Source: Calamus simplicifolius | Lineage: Eukaryota > Streptophyta > Magnoliopsida > Arecales > Arecaceae | Length of the DNA stretch: 64,000 bases | Direction of reading: 5' to 3' | Assembly (NCBI GenBank): GCA_900491605.1 | Contig: UESW01003879.1 | Location: 1,269,593 to 1,333,592, forward strand | Shown here: piece after piece, positions 1 through 10,503 of the stretch | Layout: each line of letters starts with the position of its first letter | How positions within the stretch are numbered: the stretch's first letter is position 1 | Translations under genes and position numbers: made by a program | The notes under the pieces: generated by a model | What the model saw: the letters and a program-made list of their open reading frames with translations, nothing else | Databases searched by the model: none | Told to the model about the DNA's origin: nothing

Positions 1-11
1 AGCAAAATCTC

Positions 12-1314
12 TTGAGTGTTGGACAGCTGATTGAGCATGGGCATATGGTACACTTTGAAGATAATGTTTGCAAGTTATATGACAAAGGGATGAAAAAGCA
101 ACCTATGGCAAAAATCAAGATGGAGAAAAATAGAAGTTTTCCTCTTATTTTGCACTATGCAAAGGATGCTGCATGGAAGATGGAGGTAAATGATGAGTCA
201 TGGTTATGACACAAAAGGTTTGGGCACTTGAATTTTCAAAGTTTGAGAAGTTTATATCAAAAGAATATGGTGTATGGTCTACCAGCAATACATGACAAGG
301 AAGAACCTTGTGAAGAATGTGCACTTAGAAAACAACATAGAGAGGCGTTTCCAAAAGAGCATGTATGGAGAGCCAAAGCACCATTGGAGCTTATTCATAC
401 TGACATATGTGGGCCTATGAAAACTCCTTCTCATGCAGGTAACATCTACTTCATTATTTTTATTGATGACTATTCAAGGATGATATGGGTATATTTTATG
501 AGACATAAATTAGAGGTATTTCTTATCTTTAAGAAGTTTAAAAATTATGTGGAAAGACAAAGTGGGCATTATATCAAGGTGCTGAGAAGTGATAGAGGTG
601 GTGAATACAATTCAAATGAATTTGAGAAATTTTTTGAAGATGATGATATACAAAGACAATTGACTGTTAGCTATACACCAGAGCAAAATGGTGTTGCAGA
701 AAGAAAGAATCGTACTATTATTGAGATGTCTAGATCTATGCTCAAAGACAAAGGCCTTCCAAATTCTTATTGGGCAGAAGTAGTGAATACAGTAGTTTAT
801 CTGATGAATAGATGTCCAACAAAAGCTCTTCAAAATAAGACACCATTTGAAGCCTGGTATGGTAGAAAGCCTTCAGTGAAGCATTTCAAAATCTTTGGAT
901 GTGTGTGCTATGCACATATTCCAAAGGAAAGGAGATATAAACTTGATGAAGCAAGTGAAAAATTTATCTTTGTTGGATATAATTCTAAATCAAAATGTTA
1001 CAGACTTTTCAGCTTGAAGCAGAATCAAGTGATCAGAAGAAGAGATGTTATTTTCAATGAAAAAGTTGCTTGGGATTGGAAGCAAAAGAAAGTTGAAGAA
1101 AATATTATTTCTCTAGATGAAGAAATTCATGATGCTCAAAATGAAGAAAATAAGGTTGAAGGTTCACCACAAACTACTTCAAGTTTAAGTCCATCTTCAA
1201 GTTCTACTCCTATAAAAATGAGAAGGTTAAGTGACATTTATGCTTCTTGTAATTTCTGCATGATTGAGCCTGAAACTTATGAAAATGCTATGCATGAAGA
1301 AGTGTGGAAACAAT
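12..1314 (+). pseudogene. copia GAG-pre-integrase and integrase domains, broken
   Basis: Encodes the part of a Ty1/copia polyprotein that inserts element cDNA into the genome. The reading frame is open except for one nonsense codon at 207-209, in the position of a conserved tryptophan just before the H-K-R-F-G-H-L zinc-binding motif. The CEEC pair completes the HHCC zinc finger. The catalytic core is recognisable: the first Asp in HTDICGP, the second in RSDRGGEY, and the Glu in NGVAERKNRT. The C-terminal KIFGCVCYAHIP block typical of copia integrases is present. The protein stops at the start of the reverse transcriptase region (AMHEEVWKQ), where an unrelated 43-bp segment is spliced in. This is a dead remnant; the family assignment is firm. 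Confidence 0.9.
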
Positions 1315-1357
1315 ATTTTGCGTTCTCTTGGAAGTTTGTTAATTATCAGGGAAATGG
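1315..1357 (+). repeat. 43-bp direct repeat, copy 1
   Basis: Identical over 43 bp to 1938-1980. Copy 2 begins at the last base of the glycosyltransferase stop codon and is therefore its native 3' untranslated sequence. Copy 1 sits between two copia fragments. It looks like templated filler DNA copied into a break, not a target-site duplication, which would be 5 bp for copia. Confidence 0.9.
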
Positions 1358-1464
1358 TGATGTGCTTAATGAAACGTAATAGATCAATTTTATTTTGAGA
1401 GAAAACCCTTCTTCTTCCTTGATTTCTCTTCCCAAAATAATCTGAGTTGGAAACAATCCCAACA
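1358..1464 (+). repeat. probable 3' end of a copia LTR
   Basis: T-rich, non-coding, and ends in CAACA at the exact point where glycosyltransferase coding sequence resumes (TTTGAGGAG). The CA terminus and the sharp boundary suggest an LTR end. No second LTR is in the window to compare, so the assignment is an inference. Confidence 0.5.
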
Positions 1465-1938
1465 TTTGAGGAGAGAATGAGAGAGAGGCAAGTAGGGATG
1501 TTGCTGCATAGATGGGCACCCCAGCTGGAGATCCTATCGCACCGGTCGACGGGGGCTTTTCTCAGCCACTGCGGGTGGAATTCGATGCTCGAGAGCCTGA
1601 GCCAGGGCATGCCCATCATCGGGTGGCCGCTGTCGGGGGACCAGCTGTATAACTCGAAGATGCTGGTGGAGGAGGTGGGGGTGTGCGTAGAGGTGGCAAG
1701 GACGAACATGGAGAGCATGAGGGTGGAAAGAGGGAAGGTGGCGAGGGTGGTGGGGATGGTGATGGGTGAGACGGAGAAGGGAAGGGAGATGAGGAGGAGA
1801 GCGGAGGAGATCAGGGAGGCGATGATGGGAGCGTGGACGGAGGGAATGGGGTCGTCAGTCAGGGGATTGGAGGAGTTCTTCCAGCAGGTTGTGCTGGGTG
1901 GGTTCTCTGATGACAAAGGCATCTTGAATGGGAGTTAA
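1465..1938 (+). pseudogene. UDP-glycosyltransferase C-terminal exon (family 1, UGT92-like)
   Basis: Family 1 plant UGTs move a sugar from a UDP-sugar to small molecules in the cytosol. This piece carries the plant secondary product glycosyltransferase (PSPG) box almost complete: WAPQLEILSH, then HCGWNSMLESL, then PIIGWPLSGDQ, ending with the Asp-Gln that contacts the sugar. About 85 C-terminal residues and a natural TAA stop follow. The wording of the PSPG box resembles the UGT92A group, from memory of the family. The N-terminal acceptor-binding half is missing because a copia LTR end abuts codon one of this piece. Base composition is much more GC-rich than the copia flank, as is usual for monocot genes. 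Probably the true 3' end of a gene interrupted upstream. Confidence 0.85.
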
Positions 1939-1980
1939 TTTTGCGTTCTCTTGGAAGTTTGTTAATTATCAGGGAAATGG
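1938..1980 (+). repeat. 43-bp direct repeat, copy 2 (native position)
   Basis: Starts at the final base of the glycosyltransferase TAA stop and continues into its 3' untranslated region. It matches 1315-1357 without a mismatch. Confidence 0.9.
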
Positions 1981-2179
1981 AGGACCAATGCCATGGCCCT
2001 CCTATGAGTGGGAGTTTTTGTTTTGTTCTTTTGGTTTGGATGGAAGCTTGTTGTTGGCACAAGGGGATAAGGAAAGCTTGGTTGATTGTTGCACATGTTT
2101 CCAATATAATAAATGGTTAATTTCGCAGTGTTAATTTGGTCTAAATTAATGATGAATTGAAATTTGTATCTGTAGGTTA
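1939..2179 (+). other. glycosyltransferase 3' flank with polyadenylation signal
   Basis: AT-rich sequence downstream of the stop codon, with AATAAA at 2108-2113. No other coding signal is seen. It is cut at 2180 by the LTR of the Tat-type element; the host sequence resumes at about 20069. Confidence 0.6.
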
Positions 2180-2890
2180 TGTTGACGCCAAGTCGCCTTC
2201 CTTCAACGTCAAGGAACGAAGATCCTCCTCCGCGGTGAGCTCCTGTAAGAAGGTCCATGGAGACCGGTTGCTCCGGTGGGAACCCTCCGACGCTCAAGTC
2301 AGCCACTTGGGAACAGACAAGAGTTAGCTAGCAGAAAAGAGCTAGAGAACTTGAGTTCAGGATCCTTCCCTCGTCGTGAGTGTGGGCCTTTATACCTGTT
2401 CGAATGTCTCTTTTTCCTATTTTCAGAAGGTTGCTGATTTCGAGGTGCCATTGTCCGGTAACAAACGGAAGGCAAGGTTGACAGTGACGGATCGCAACCG
2501 ACACTGGGCATGTTAGAGGTGTCCTGTCTCACCTGCCACCTGCCAAGCACGGCGCTACAGATGGCAGGCGGACCTGGTTGCATCAGGCGTGTGCCGTTAC
2601 GGGGTATGGCCATGCGCTGCTGCAAGCGAGTGGTGGATCACGTGGCCGTTGTAGGTGGTTGGTGGGCCACATGGGCGTGTCAGGCGGCTCGAGGCAGCAG
2701 GTTGCCAGTCCCGGGGGCCGGACCGGGATGAGAACTTGAGGCCGAGGCTGAGGCAGAAGCTCGAGGCTGAGGGGACACTGGGTCCGGGGCCGAGGGGGCC
2801 TCGGAGGCCGAGGCCGTCCCACGAGGCCGAGGTAGGGCTCCGTCAATTACCTTCACCGTTTACTCTGACGATGCTGGATCAGCCACATTA
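2180..2890 (-). repeat. Tat-1 3' LTR (711 bp)
   Basis: Begins TGTTGACGCC on the plus strand and ends CCACATTA. Aligns along its length with 19353-20068. As gag-pol reads on the minus strand, this is the downstream LTR. Confidence 0.85.
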
Positions 2891-2910
2891 GATGCCCCCT
2901 CGCCTCTGAG
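2891..2910 (-). promoter_or_regulatory. Tat-1 polypurine tract
   Basis: On the minus strand the sequence beside the LTR is purine-rich (GAGGCGAGGGGGCATC), the expected plus-strand primer of a gypsy element. It defines this side as the 3' end. Confidence 0.6.
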
Positions 2911-3440
2911 ATGAAGCGGGCCCACCTCTGCAAGGCGAAAGGAGTGTCACCTCCTGAGTAGCTAATCCCCATCTGCTGCTAACAGCCTTTGGACGTGTCT
3001 CTGGGCACTACGATAACTTAGCACGGGCGACCTGGGGGATGTGATGGGGTAGTCACTGTCGTCCGTCCAATCTGCAGTGACCATCCTCGAGGCGAGGTTG
3101 TCTTCTCGAAATCCATGAAAAGCGGCCGCCATCATTGCCATCATGATGTTGACGTCAACGGTGTCCCGTCATTGGCCGAAGGCGGATCGTCTCGCGCCGG
3201 GCGCCTGCCGAGATGATCCAGCCTATAGCGGGAGTTCGCGTGGCTGGCTAGACGAGGCAGGACGATTTGAAACTTTGACAAAACCCGGGCGAGGGCTGAA
3301 TCTTGCCACTTTGCTTCAACCATCATCGTCTTCCCCTGGCTCTTGACCTCCCCTGCAACCCGAGACCAGCTTCCGCCATTTTTGTTTCAGGTTAGCTCCC
3401 TGACCCTTCTGAGCCTTCCTTCCTCTCCGAAACCCCTGCC

Positions 3441-4273
3441 ATGGCTTCCTCCCCGTCCTGGTCCTCGTCAGTTGATCCTAAGGACCAAATCTCTCCTTCA
3501 AGTCTTCGTGCCTCCCCTTCTCCTGCTCTCTCGTGTTCCTTCGATTCGGAGGACCACGTTCCTATCCAACCACAGCGAGCCGCCCGTAGGGCTCCAGCGC
3601 GGAGGCGCCGGGCGACCGCCGGCACCTCACAGAGGGTGGGGGCGGAATCCCCGACAGGGACCGCCTCCACGGTAACGGGCCAGGACCTGGCTAATATTAA
3701 GGCCCATTACCCAATCTCCCAAGATATCAGGCTCTTCCTTCCGACCCCCGACGACAGGGTGGTCTACTTCCGGCCCGGTAGAGTGGCCATTTACAAAATA
3801 TCCCTTAGGTTAGGTCTCCGCCTACCCTTTCACCCTTTCTTCACCAACCTCCTCGACTACTATTCTCTGACCCCCTCCCAACTAGTCCCAAACTCTCTCT
3901 GAACTGTCCGCACCTTCATCATCCTATGCCATTTCCACTGCATCACACCCAGAATCTCCCTTTTTCGATCCTTCTACACCCTCCGACAGGTGGCGGGTTG
4001 GTAGCTGTTTCAGCCCCGACCCGGCCGTGTCCTTAAGCTGTTCCTCCCTTCTTCCATCAAGGGATGGAAGTCCCAGTTCTTTTTTGCCGACATTGACCAA
4101 GTCAAAACTGGGTGGGGGGACCCGGACCGCAGGCCCAACTCAAACTCGACCATACTCCCGGGGGACAAGGAGGCGCTGGGGCAACTCTTGACCGCCGACA
4201 TCCCCAGGTGCAACCAACTCCTGTTGGAGGACAACATCCAGCTGGTGGGCGTCTCTACCCAAAGCGATGAGTA
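3441..4273 (+). pseudogene. Tat-1 accessory gene, exon A: putative gypsy-type transposon domain (Transposase_28)
   Basis: Runs opposite to gag-pol. After a Ser/Pro-rich leader of about 80 residues comes the domain known in Pfam as putative gypsy type transposon (PF04195). Key wording is HPFFTNLLDYYSLTPSQLVPNS followed by ISLFRSFYTLR and FFFADID. Its biochemical role is unknown. Nonsense codons at about 3900 (an Arg position) and 4003 (a Trp position) break it. The first methionine of the conserved block is at 3441. The exon ends near 4270 before a pyrimidine-rich intron. The counterpart in the element at 55078-60584 (exon A at 56273-57119) shares sequence and exon layout. Confidence 0.75.
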
Positions 4274-4367
4274 GCAGGCGTCCCCATACTTAACCAAATT
4301 TCCCTCTTCCTTTTCCTCCTCTCTCTTCTCTTTTTTTTTCTTGCTAACTCCGACCGACGTTGCGCAG

Positions 4368-4887
4368 CGATGAAGTTCCCGATCGCCAAGCTTAGTAAAG
4401 CCACTGTCAAGAGGATGAGGGCCGAGGGAGGGCCAAGCGAAGGGTAGTAACGGCGGTGGAAGAGTCTGACGGTGCGAGTCTCCCAACCACCCAAGCGCCG
4501 AGAGCCTCCAACTGCTCCGGAAGTGGATTTGACAGCCGACACCCCACCAGAGGAGGCGAGGGTCGAGGGGGCAACAGAGGAGCCCCAGGTGCCCGCCGAG
4601 CCAACCCCAACAGAGGCAGAACAGGCCAAAGCATGGGGCCGTCAGTGGCGGCGAGCCCACCCCTAGAGGAAATGCCGGCGGGCAGCCCCCCGCACATCGA
4701 GCCCGAGCACACCGAAGCCGCTGAGGGGAGCAGGGTCGAATCGACCCCCTGCAGATTTTCCCTTATGAATGATGGGCGTCGAGCGGAGCAGCTCATGTCC
4801 CAGGCTATCCTGCTCGAGTTCCAGGAGGAGCTCAGGCAGCTGGGGGCATCCAGGTTCTTTAGGGAAGCCTTCGCAGCCCTCGTATGG
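4368..4887 (+). pseudogene. Tat-1 accessory gene, exon B
   Basis: Bounded by a pyrimidine tract and CAG acceptor ending at 4367 and a TGG/GTAAGT donor at 4887/4888. Contains a charged, Pro/Glu-rich stretch and a C-terminal block ending in FFREAFAALVW just before the donor; the same block (FFREASVAHLW) precedes the donor of exon B in the second element. A stop soon after the ATG at 4370 and other frame breaks mean it is not functional. No known fold is recognised. Confidence 0.65.
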
Positions 4888-4953
4888 GTAAGTGTCTCTT
4901 TTGCCCTTGGCTTCAAATACCTAATGGTTTGCATGAATGACTTCTGAATGCAG

Positions 4954-5476
4954 GTGACAAACTCCCTGGGAGCTACCAGGGATGTGATCAATGAAGGGAA
5001 TGCCATTATCCACCAGGCCCAACAGGACGCCGAGGAGGCCCAGGCCCATGCTGAGGTAGCAGAAAGGGCCCTAGAGGCGGTGAGAACCAACCGTGCTACC
5101 GAGGTAAGGGAGGTCACCACCCGAGCGGAGGCCGAAGCTAACTAGCTCCGGGCGGCGCTGAACCAATTGGGGGAAGTCGAGAGTGCAATTGAGGCCCAAA
5201 ATCTTCATATTATCGAGTTAGGCTCGGCCATCCAGGCGGCCGAGGCCAGGGCCACGCGTGCCGAAGAGGCCAATAGGAGGACTGCCTCCCTGGCGGAGGA
5301 GAAGGAGGCGCGAGCCCGAGAAGCAGAGGCTGCCGCCGAGGCCTGGGTCGCAACGGCGGTGGAAGAGTTCAAGGCATCAGACCGCTTTGCTGACGAGCTG
5401 GTCGAAGCTAACGCGAACGCCTATCTTCAAGGGTTCCGCAATGCTAGAGAGAAGGTGGCCCGGGTCTGGACCTTCC
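4954..5476 (+). pseudogene. Tat-1 accessory gene, exon C: Ala/Glu-rich coiled coil
   Basis: Begins after the acceptor TGAATGCAG. Encodes long Ala/Glu/Arg-rich heptad-like sequence (AEARATRAEEANRR, AEKEARAREAEAAAEA), a predicted coiled coil, with a stop at a Gln position near 5143-5145. The exon is cut at 5477 by the CRM-like element. It resumes at 10945 and ends with an acidic tail (DDEPATDL) and TGA at 11023-11025. The acidic tail is also found in the second element (DDVPASDDL), so this end of the gene is conserved. Confidence 0.65.
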
Positions 5477-5919
5477 TGACGCAGTGCGCAAGCTTTGGAA
5501 TAAACAAGAATTCAATAACAACGACTGAACTCCAAGATAAACAATCACTCGCAAGCGATTCAGAGAAAACCTCTCTCAAGATGAATTTTTTAACTTTTAT
5601 TAAAATTGATCCCCCCGTCTCAAAAACCCTAAAACAACTATTTTTAGTCTATAGGAAATAAAAAAATTTAGGAAACTAAAAAGCTATAGGAAATAAAATA
5701 ATTTAGGAAACTAAAAGCTATATGAAATAAAATAATTTAGGAAACTAAAAGCTATAGGAAATAAAATAATTTAGGAAACTAAAAAGCAATAGGAAATAAA
5801 ATAATTTAGGAAACTAACTAGCCTTGCTCTCAAACAACTTCTCTTCGTCCTTGCTTCGGTTGGTTGCTTTTCGTGCGTCCAACTTGTCCATATATCTCAT
5901 TGCAACCCTGTTTGCATCA
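5477..5919 (-). repeat. CRM-like element 3' LTR (443 bp)
   Basis: Minus-strand ends are TGATGCAAAC and CTGCGTCA. Contains four to five tandem AT-rich units of about 37 bp (5655-5815), each holding TTTAGGAAACTAAA, a small inverted repeat. The last 35 or so codons of the integrase lie inside this LTR. Confidence 0.85.
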
Positions 5920-7175
5920 TTCTCTCCCTTCTGCGAAAAACTCGACCCCGAGTTCTCAACTGGATATAGAGGTGCATTGTCCGAAAAGAATGGATGTAAA
6001 TCTACCACATTGAAAGTCCTCGAAATCACCATAGTTGCAGGAAGATCAATAACATAAGCATTATTGTTGATCTTTTGGATAATCTTGTATGATCCATACT
6101 TTCGTGGTCGTAACTTGTTATAAATACCCATGAGAATCCACTCTTTCCTGAGAAAGACCATCACCTGATCCCCTACCTCAAAGAGTTGTTCCTTCCATCT
6201 TCTGTCAGCCACCTCCTTGTACTTGGCATTGGCTTTCTCAACCTTTGCTTTGACCTCTCCTAAAGTGCTTTGCCAATGCTCTGCCATGTGTTTAGCCGGT
6301 ATGCTGTACTCAGCCAGCTTTGGAAGCTTCACCAAATCTAGTGCATGTTGTGGTACTTTGGTATAGATGATAGAGAATGGGGATCTTCCTGTGGTTCGAT
6401 TGACGAAATTGTTGTAGGTGAACTCCACCTGTGGCAAACACAAATCCCATTGTTGTGGTTTTTCTCTACAAATACTTCTGATGAGATTCCCTAAAGTCAT
6501 GTTGGTAGCTTCTGTTTGTCCATCTGTCTGTGGGTGCACAGTGCTGCTATAATTCAAGATGGAATCAAACATGTACCATAATGTCTTCCAAAAGTAGCTG
6601 AGGAATTTGGTGTCTCTGTCGGATGTGATGGATTTGGGTACTCCGTGCAATCTCACGACCTCCCGAAAAAATAGTTTGGTAATGGCATGGGCATCTGAAG
6701 TCTTCCTACAAGGAATGAAGTGAGCTATCTTGGAGAACCTGTCAACCACTACAAAAACAGAGTCATCACCTCGTTGGGTACGAGGCAAACCCAGGACAAA
6801 GTCCATAGAAAGGTCCTCCCAAATATTCTCAGGTACTGGCAAGGGTGTATATAACCCAGTACTTTTAGAATGTCCCTTGGATGTTTAGCAAGTATAGCAC
6901 TTCTGAACAATCTTGTACACCTCCTTCCTCAACTGAGGCCAAAAATATCGTTCAGCTACAGCTGCAAGGGTCTTATCCTTTCCCAGGTGGCTTGCCAATC
7001 CTCCTCCATGCAAGTCCCTGATTAACTTCTCCCTTAAAGATGATTGAGGAATACTTAGTTGATTGCCCTTCATCAAATAACCCTCATGTACATGGTAATC
7101 CCCATAGGGTTTCCTACTACCACACTTGCCCCAGATCTCACCAAAATCACTGTCTCCAGCATACAATTCCTTCAT
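5814..7175 (-). pseudogene. CRM-like element integrase
   Basis: Inserts element cDNA into chromosomes. The N-terminal HHCC zinc finger spans HGGGLASHLG and CYTC (about 6888-7010). A nonsense codon at 6885-6887 follows the last Cys directly. The catalytic core shows Asp in SMDFVLG, Asp in SDRDTKF and Glu in QTDGQTEATN. The C-terminal block (NAYVIDLP, TFNVVDLHPFF) is typical of chromovirus-group gypsy elements, but no chromodomain follows. Instead a charged tail (KLDARKATNRSKDEEKLF) extends into the LTR and stops at 5814. In CRM elements the tail in this position is thought to direct integration to centromeres; applying that here is inference. Confidence 0.85.
5920..5932 (-). promoter_or_regulatory. 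CRM-like element polypurine tract
   Basis: Minus-strand sequence AGAAGGGAGAGAA directly adjoins the LTR start TGATG, the expected second-strand primer. Confidence 0.7.
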
Positions 7176-8141
7176 CTATTCAAACCCGATAACCTCAGCA
7201 CTAATCACAGTTAACACATCTACCCTCCTGCTTAGAGCGTCCGCAACTCTATTTTGGGTTCCAGACTTATGCATTAGTTTGAACGGAAACCTTTGCAAAA
7301 ACTGGATCCATCTAGCATGCATATCCTTGCTAATCCTGTTTTGATTACTCAAGTGCTTTAAAGCCCCACAATCCGAATATAAAATAAATTTCTTACCCAC
7401 TAAATAATGTTCCCACACTCTTAATGCTCTTACCATCGAATAGAACTCCTTGTCATAGGTGGACCAGTTTCTTCTAGCATCATAGAGCTTTTTTCTATAG
7501 AAAGTGATTGGTCTCTTTTCCTGGGAGAGTACAGCTCCGATTCCTACTCCACTAGCATCACAATCAACTGTGAACAACTTATCAAAGTCGGGTAATGCCA
7601 ATACAGGGGCACTACACAACTTCTCTTTTAAAAGGACAAACTCGGCTTCAGCTTCTTCACTCCAATTAGACTTCCCTTTCTTCAAACACTCTATCAAAGG
7701 AGCAGCAATGGTGCTAAAATGCCTGATAAAGTGCCTGTAAAAACTGGCCAATCCCAAGAAGCTTCTCAACTCAGTCACAGTTTTGGGATTAGCCCACTCT
7801 CTAATGTCTTTCACTTTTCCTTCATCCACAGTAATGCCATCACCACTTACCACAAACCCCAGAAACAATAGCCTTTTAGACATAAACATACACTTTTTCA
7901 AATTAGCATATAATTTATGCTCCTTTAATACAGCCAATACACTCCTCAAGTGGTCAATGTGCTCATTCTCAGACTTGCTATAAATCAATATATCATCAAA
8001 GTACACTACCACGAATTTGCCAATAAAGGGTTTAAGTACCTGATTCATAACACGCATGAAGGTGCTAGGTGCGTTGCTGAGACCGAACGATATCACTAGC
8101 CATTCATATAATCCTTCCTTTGTCTTGAAGGCAGTTTTTCA
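7176..8141 (-). pseudogene. CRM-like element reverse transcriptase and RNase H
   Basis: Copies element RNA to DNA and degrades the RNA template. Catalytic motif YFDDIL is intact (about 7985), followed by the connection region (GLASFYRHFIRHFS) and RNase H with TVDCDASGVGIGAVL. The N-terminal RT part lies upstream in 8142-9092 (KKDGSWRMCVDSRAINRIT, FSKIDLRSGYHQIRV). It is separated by a nonsense codon at 8139-8141, at a Trp position in the RPGDE-Trp-KTAF block. Another stop ends the frame at 7176-7178 before the integrase linker. Enzymatic motifs are good but the chain cannot be translated through. Confidence 0.9.
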
Positions 8142-9105
8142 TTCATCGCCTGGCCTCACTCTAATCTGGTGATATCCGCTCCTCAAGTCTATCTTAGAAA
8201 AGATGACTGCCCCACTCAACCTATCAAGCATGTCTTCAATACGGGGTATTGGAAACTTATACCCAATGGTGATCCTGTTGATAGCCCTACTATCAACACA
8301 CATCCTCCAGCTTCCATCCTTCTTGGGAGTGAGCAGGGCTGGTACAGCACATAGACTCAGGCTGTCCCTGATGAAGCCTTTGTCTAGCAATTCTTGAACC
8401 TTCTCCTGAAGGACTTCCGTTTCCTTAGGGCTCATCCTGTAATGTGGTAAGTTAGGAAGGCTTGCCCCCGGCACCAAATCGATCTGGTGCTGTATGTCTC
8501 TCAAAGGAGGAAGCCCCTCAGGTAAGTCATCTCGAATCACTTCCTTGAATTCTTCTAACACCCCCTTCACTACCTTAGGAACTTCGTCAACAATCTCCTC
8601 CTCTACCTTCAGTACATTCTTCACCACCAAGGCATTTACCTTCTTGGTCTCCTTCATATCTTCCTCTACTTCTTTCTCTGAACTCATAATGGATAGGAAA
8701 GACCATTTTTCAGGCTTAGAGCCTTTAGGACATAGCGCTACTTTAAGAGGTAATAGTGTGTATCTCTTACCATCCTTCGCTAACCTGTAGAGGTTCTCTT
8801 TGCCAGAATGTTTGGCGTCCACATTAAATTGCCATGGACGCCCGAATAGAAGATGACAAGCATCCATGTCTACTATGTCACAGTAGACTTCATCGCTATA
8901 TTTTCCAATGGAAAAGGGCACCCTAGACCTTTCCTGAACATCAATCTTCTCAGCGGCCTTAATCCATCCAATGGTATATAAATTAGGATGCTTCTCTACT
9001 GGTAACTGCAATTTCCTAACCACCTGCCTGTTGATGATATTTTCGCTACTCCCACTATCCACGATTAGATCAAACTTTCTTCCACCAATCATGCACCTGG
9101 TACGA
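8142..9105 (-). pseudogene. CRM-like element protease and start of reverse transcriptase
   Basis: Aspartic protease with active-site triad in IVDSGSSENII, then the conserved CHLLFGRPWQ block, a variable linker, and the first RT motifs (PHYRMSPKE, VPALLTPKKDGSWRM). A one-base loss in a T run near 9100 puts gag and protease in different frames, so gag-pol readthrough is broken at this point. Confidence 0.85.
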
Positions 9106-10470
9106 AAAGCTGGTGGCGTTGAGTGCTATCTTCCTGTTTTGGCGTTAACATGAGCCTCCTGATCACATATGAGGGCTCATGCTTTTCATAATCCTCCCCA
9201 AAGTACTCTTCATCCCCATTAGGATTACAACAAATATCCTCCTCCTCTTCTCGCTCTAACATATTGACAGCTCTTCGACTTGGGCACTCATTGGATCTAT
9301 GCACCGGTTGATTGCAGCGGTAACACTTTCCCAGGATGGGTTTTGCATATGGGTTGGATTGCTTCTGGCCTTCCTTAGATTCCATCGGCCGCTTCTCCAT
9401 AGCCCTTTCATTCTTCTTCTTACCACTACTATTTGGCTTCTCTGCAGTACTCTTCTCTTTATCATCAACTACCCTGCTGGTTCCACTACGTTCAGCCCTA
9501 TCAAAGCCATACTACGCCCACCACCATTAAATCTGGTGTTCTTATCGTTCAACATGAGTTCAGCCCTAATGCCACATTTTTAGCCTCACACATGCTCCTC
9601 AATACTGTGACCCCAATTTTATCTCTGATCTGCAACTTTAATCCATCAACATACCTAGCCACTTGTTGCCCCTCACTTTCCCTCAAATCATTGCACTTAG
9701 CTAATCGCATAAATTCAGCAGTATATTCGTGGATGGTTCGCAACCCTTGGCAACATCGTTGGTACTGTTGAAAAAGTATCTATTCATAATCAGGGGGAAG
9801 AAACTTACCTTTCATTAGTTCATGCGGATCCATGTTCGCATGGGTTGTCTTCCTTCTCTTAACTGCCTACTCTGCACTCTCTCCCACCAAGCGAAAGCAC
9901 CACCCTTCAACCTACACGCCACCATTTTCACCCTATGTTCTTCTGGCATATCATTGTAATCAAAGAACCTCTCCACCTCCGCCAGCCAATCAAGAAATTC
10001 TTTGATATTAAACGTACCATTGAAATAGGGAAGATCTACCCTTAGGTGGTAATTCCCTCCATCGGAGTGATCATAATCATCATAATCGTGGTACTCCCTT
10101 TGGTTTCTTCCTCCACCATAGCCCCACCCCTCATAGGTAGTTGCCTCCTCTCAAACCCCAAAGCCTCTTCCTCTGAATCAACATCAGAGATCTGTACCCT
10201 TTGATTTGCACGGATGGGTTCATTGATTGGAATATCATAATCTTCTTGTGGCCTAGGTCATCTTCCGTCGTCAATCCTACCCCTATTATTAGCGAGCTCC
10301 ATAGCATCAAATCGCCCGATCAAAGTCTCGACAAGCTGCTCTACCCGCCTTAATCTTCGATCCATAACATTTATCTCCGTCCTTAGAACCGATTGATCAG
10401 CCCCTTGGACTCCCGCATCATGAGCACCATCATGAGTGCGATCGCCATCGACGTCATTGCCAGAAGACAT
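9106..10470 (-). pseudogene. CRM-like element gag
   Basis: Capsid and RNA-binding precursor. The start is taken at the ATG at 10468-10470, 15 bp past the primer site. Residues 20-70 form a charged helix (RTEINVMDRRLRRVEQLVETLIGRF is its core). The retrotransposon gag domain is visible at 9549-9743 (HEYTAEFMRLAKCNDLRESE). The zinc knuckle CYRCNQPVHRSNEC at about 9290 keeps CX2CX4HX4C spacing, although the usual Gly before His is Val. Several stops and frame changes interrupt the region 9743-10260. Confidence 0.75.
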
Positions 10471-10484
10471 CTTGCAGGAACTCA

Positions 10485-10503
10485 CCTGGCTCTGATACCA
10501 ATC
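10485..10503 (-). promoter_or_regulatory. CRM-like element primer binding site (tRNA-Met type)
   Basis: Minus-strand TGGTATCAGAGCCAGG lies two bases inside the 5' LTR, matching the 3' end of initiator tRNA-Met as in most plant LTR elements. Confidence 0.85.

Larger units (their letters stand above)
1..1464 (+). mobile_element. Ty1/copia retrotransposon remnant, cut by the window edge
   Basis: Contains the GAG-pre-integrase and integrase parts of a copia polyprotein, then loses the reverse transcriptase and RNase H regions abruptly at about 1314. A 43-bp foreign segment (1315-1357) follows. About 107 bp that look like the end of an LTR follow that, ending in CAACA at 1464, exactly where glycosyltransferase coding sequence begins. 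I infer that the element inserted into the glycosyltransferase exon and later lost most of its internal region. The 5' part lies outside the window. Confidence 0.75.

Noticed and set aside
1227..1922. 231-codon minus-strand frame over the glycosyltransferase
   Set aside because: Shadow of the GC-rich UGT coding strand; no recognisable domain, and the plus-strand PSPG box is unambiguous.
2299..2891. Overlapping frames in the Tat-1 LTR
   Set aside because: Non-coding LTR sequence; the same frames recur in the other LTR with different breaks.
4010..5120. Minus-strand frames opposite the Tat-1 accessory gene
   Set aside because: Shadows of the GC-rich plus-strand exons; no splice or domain support.
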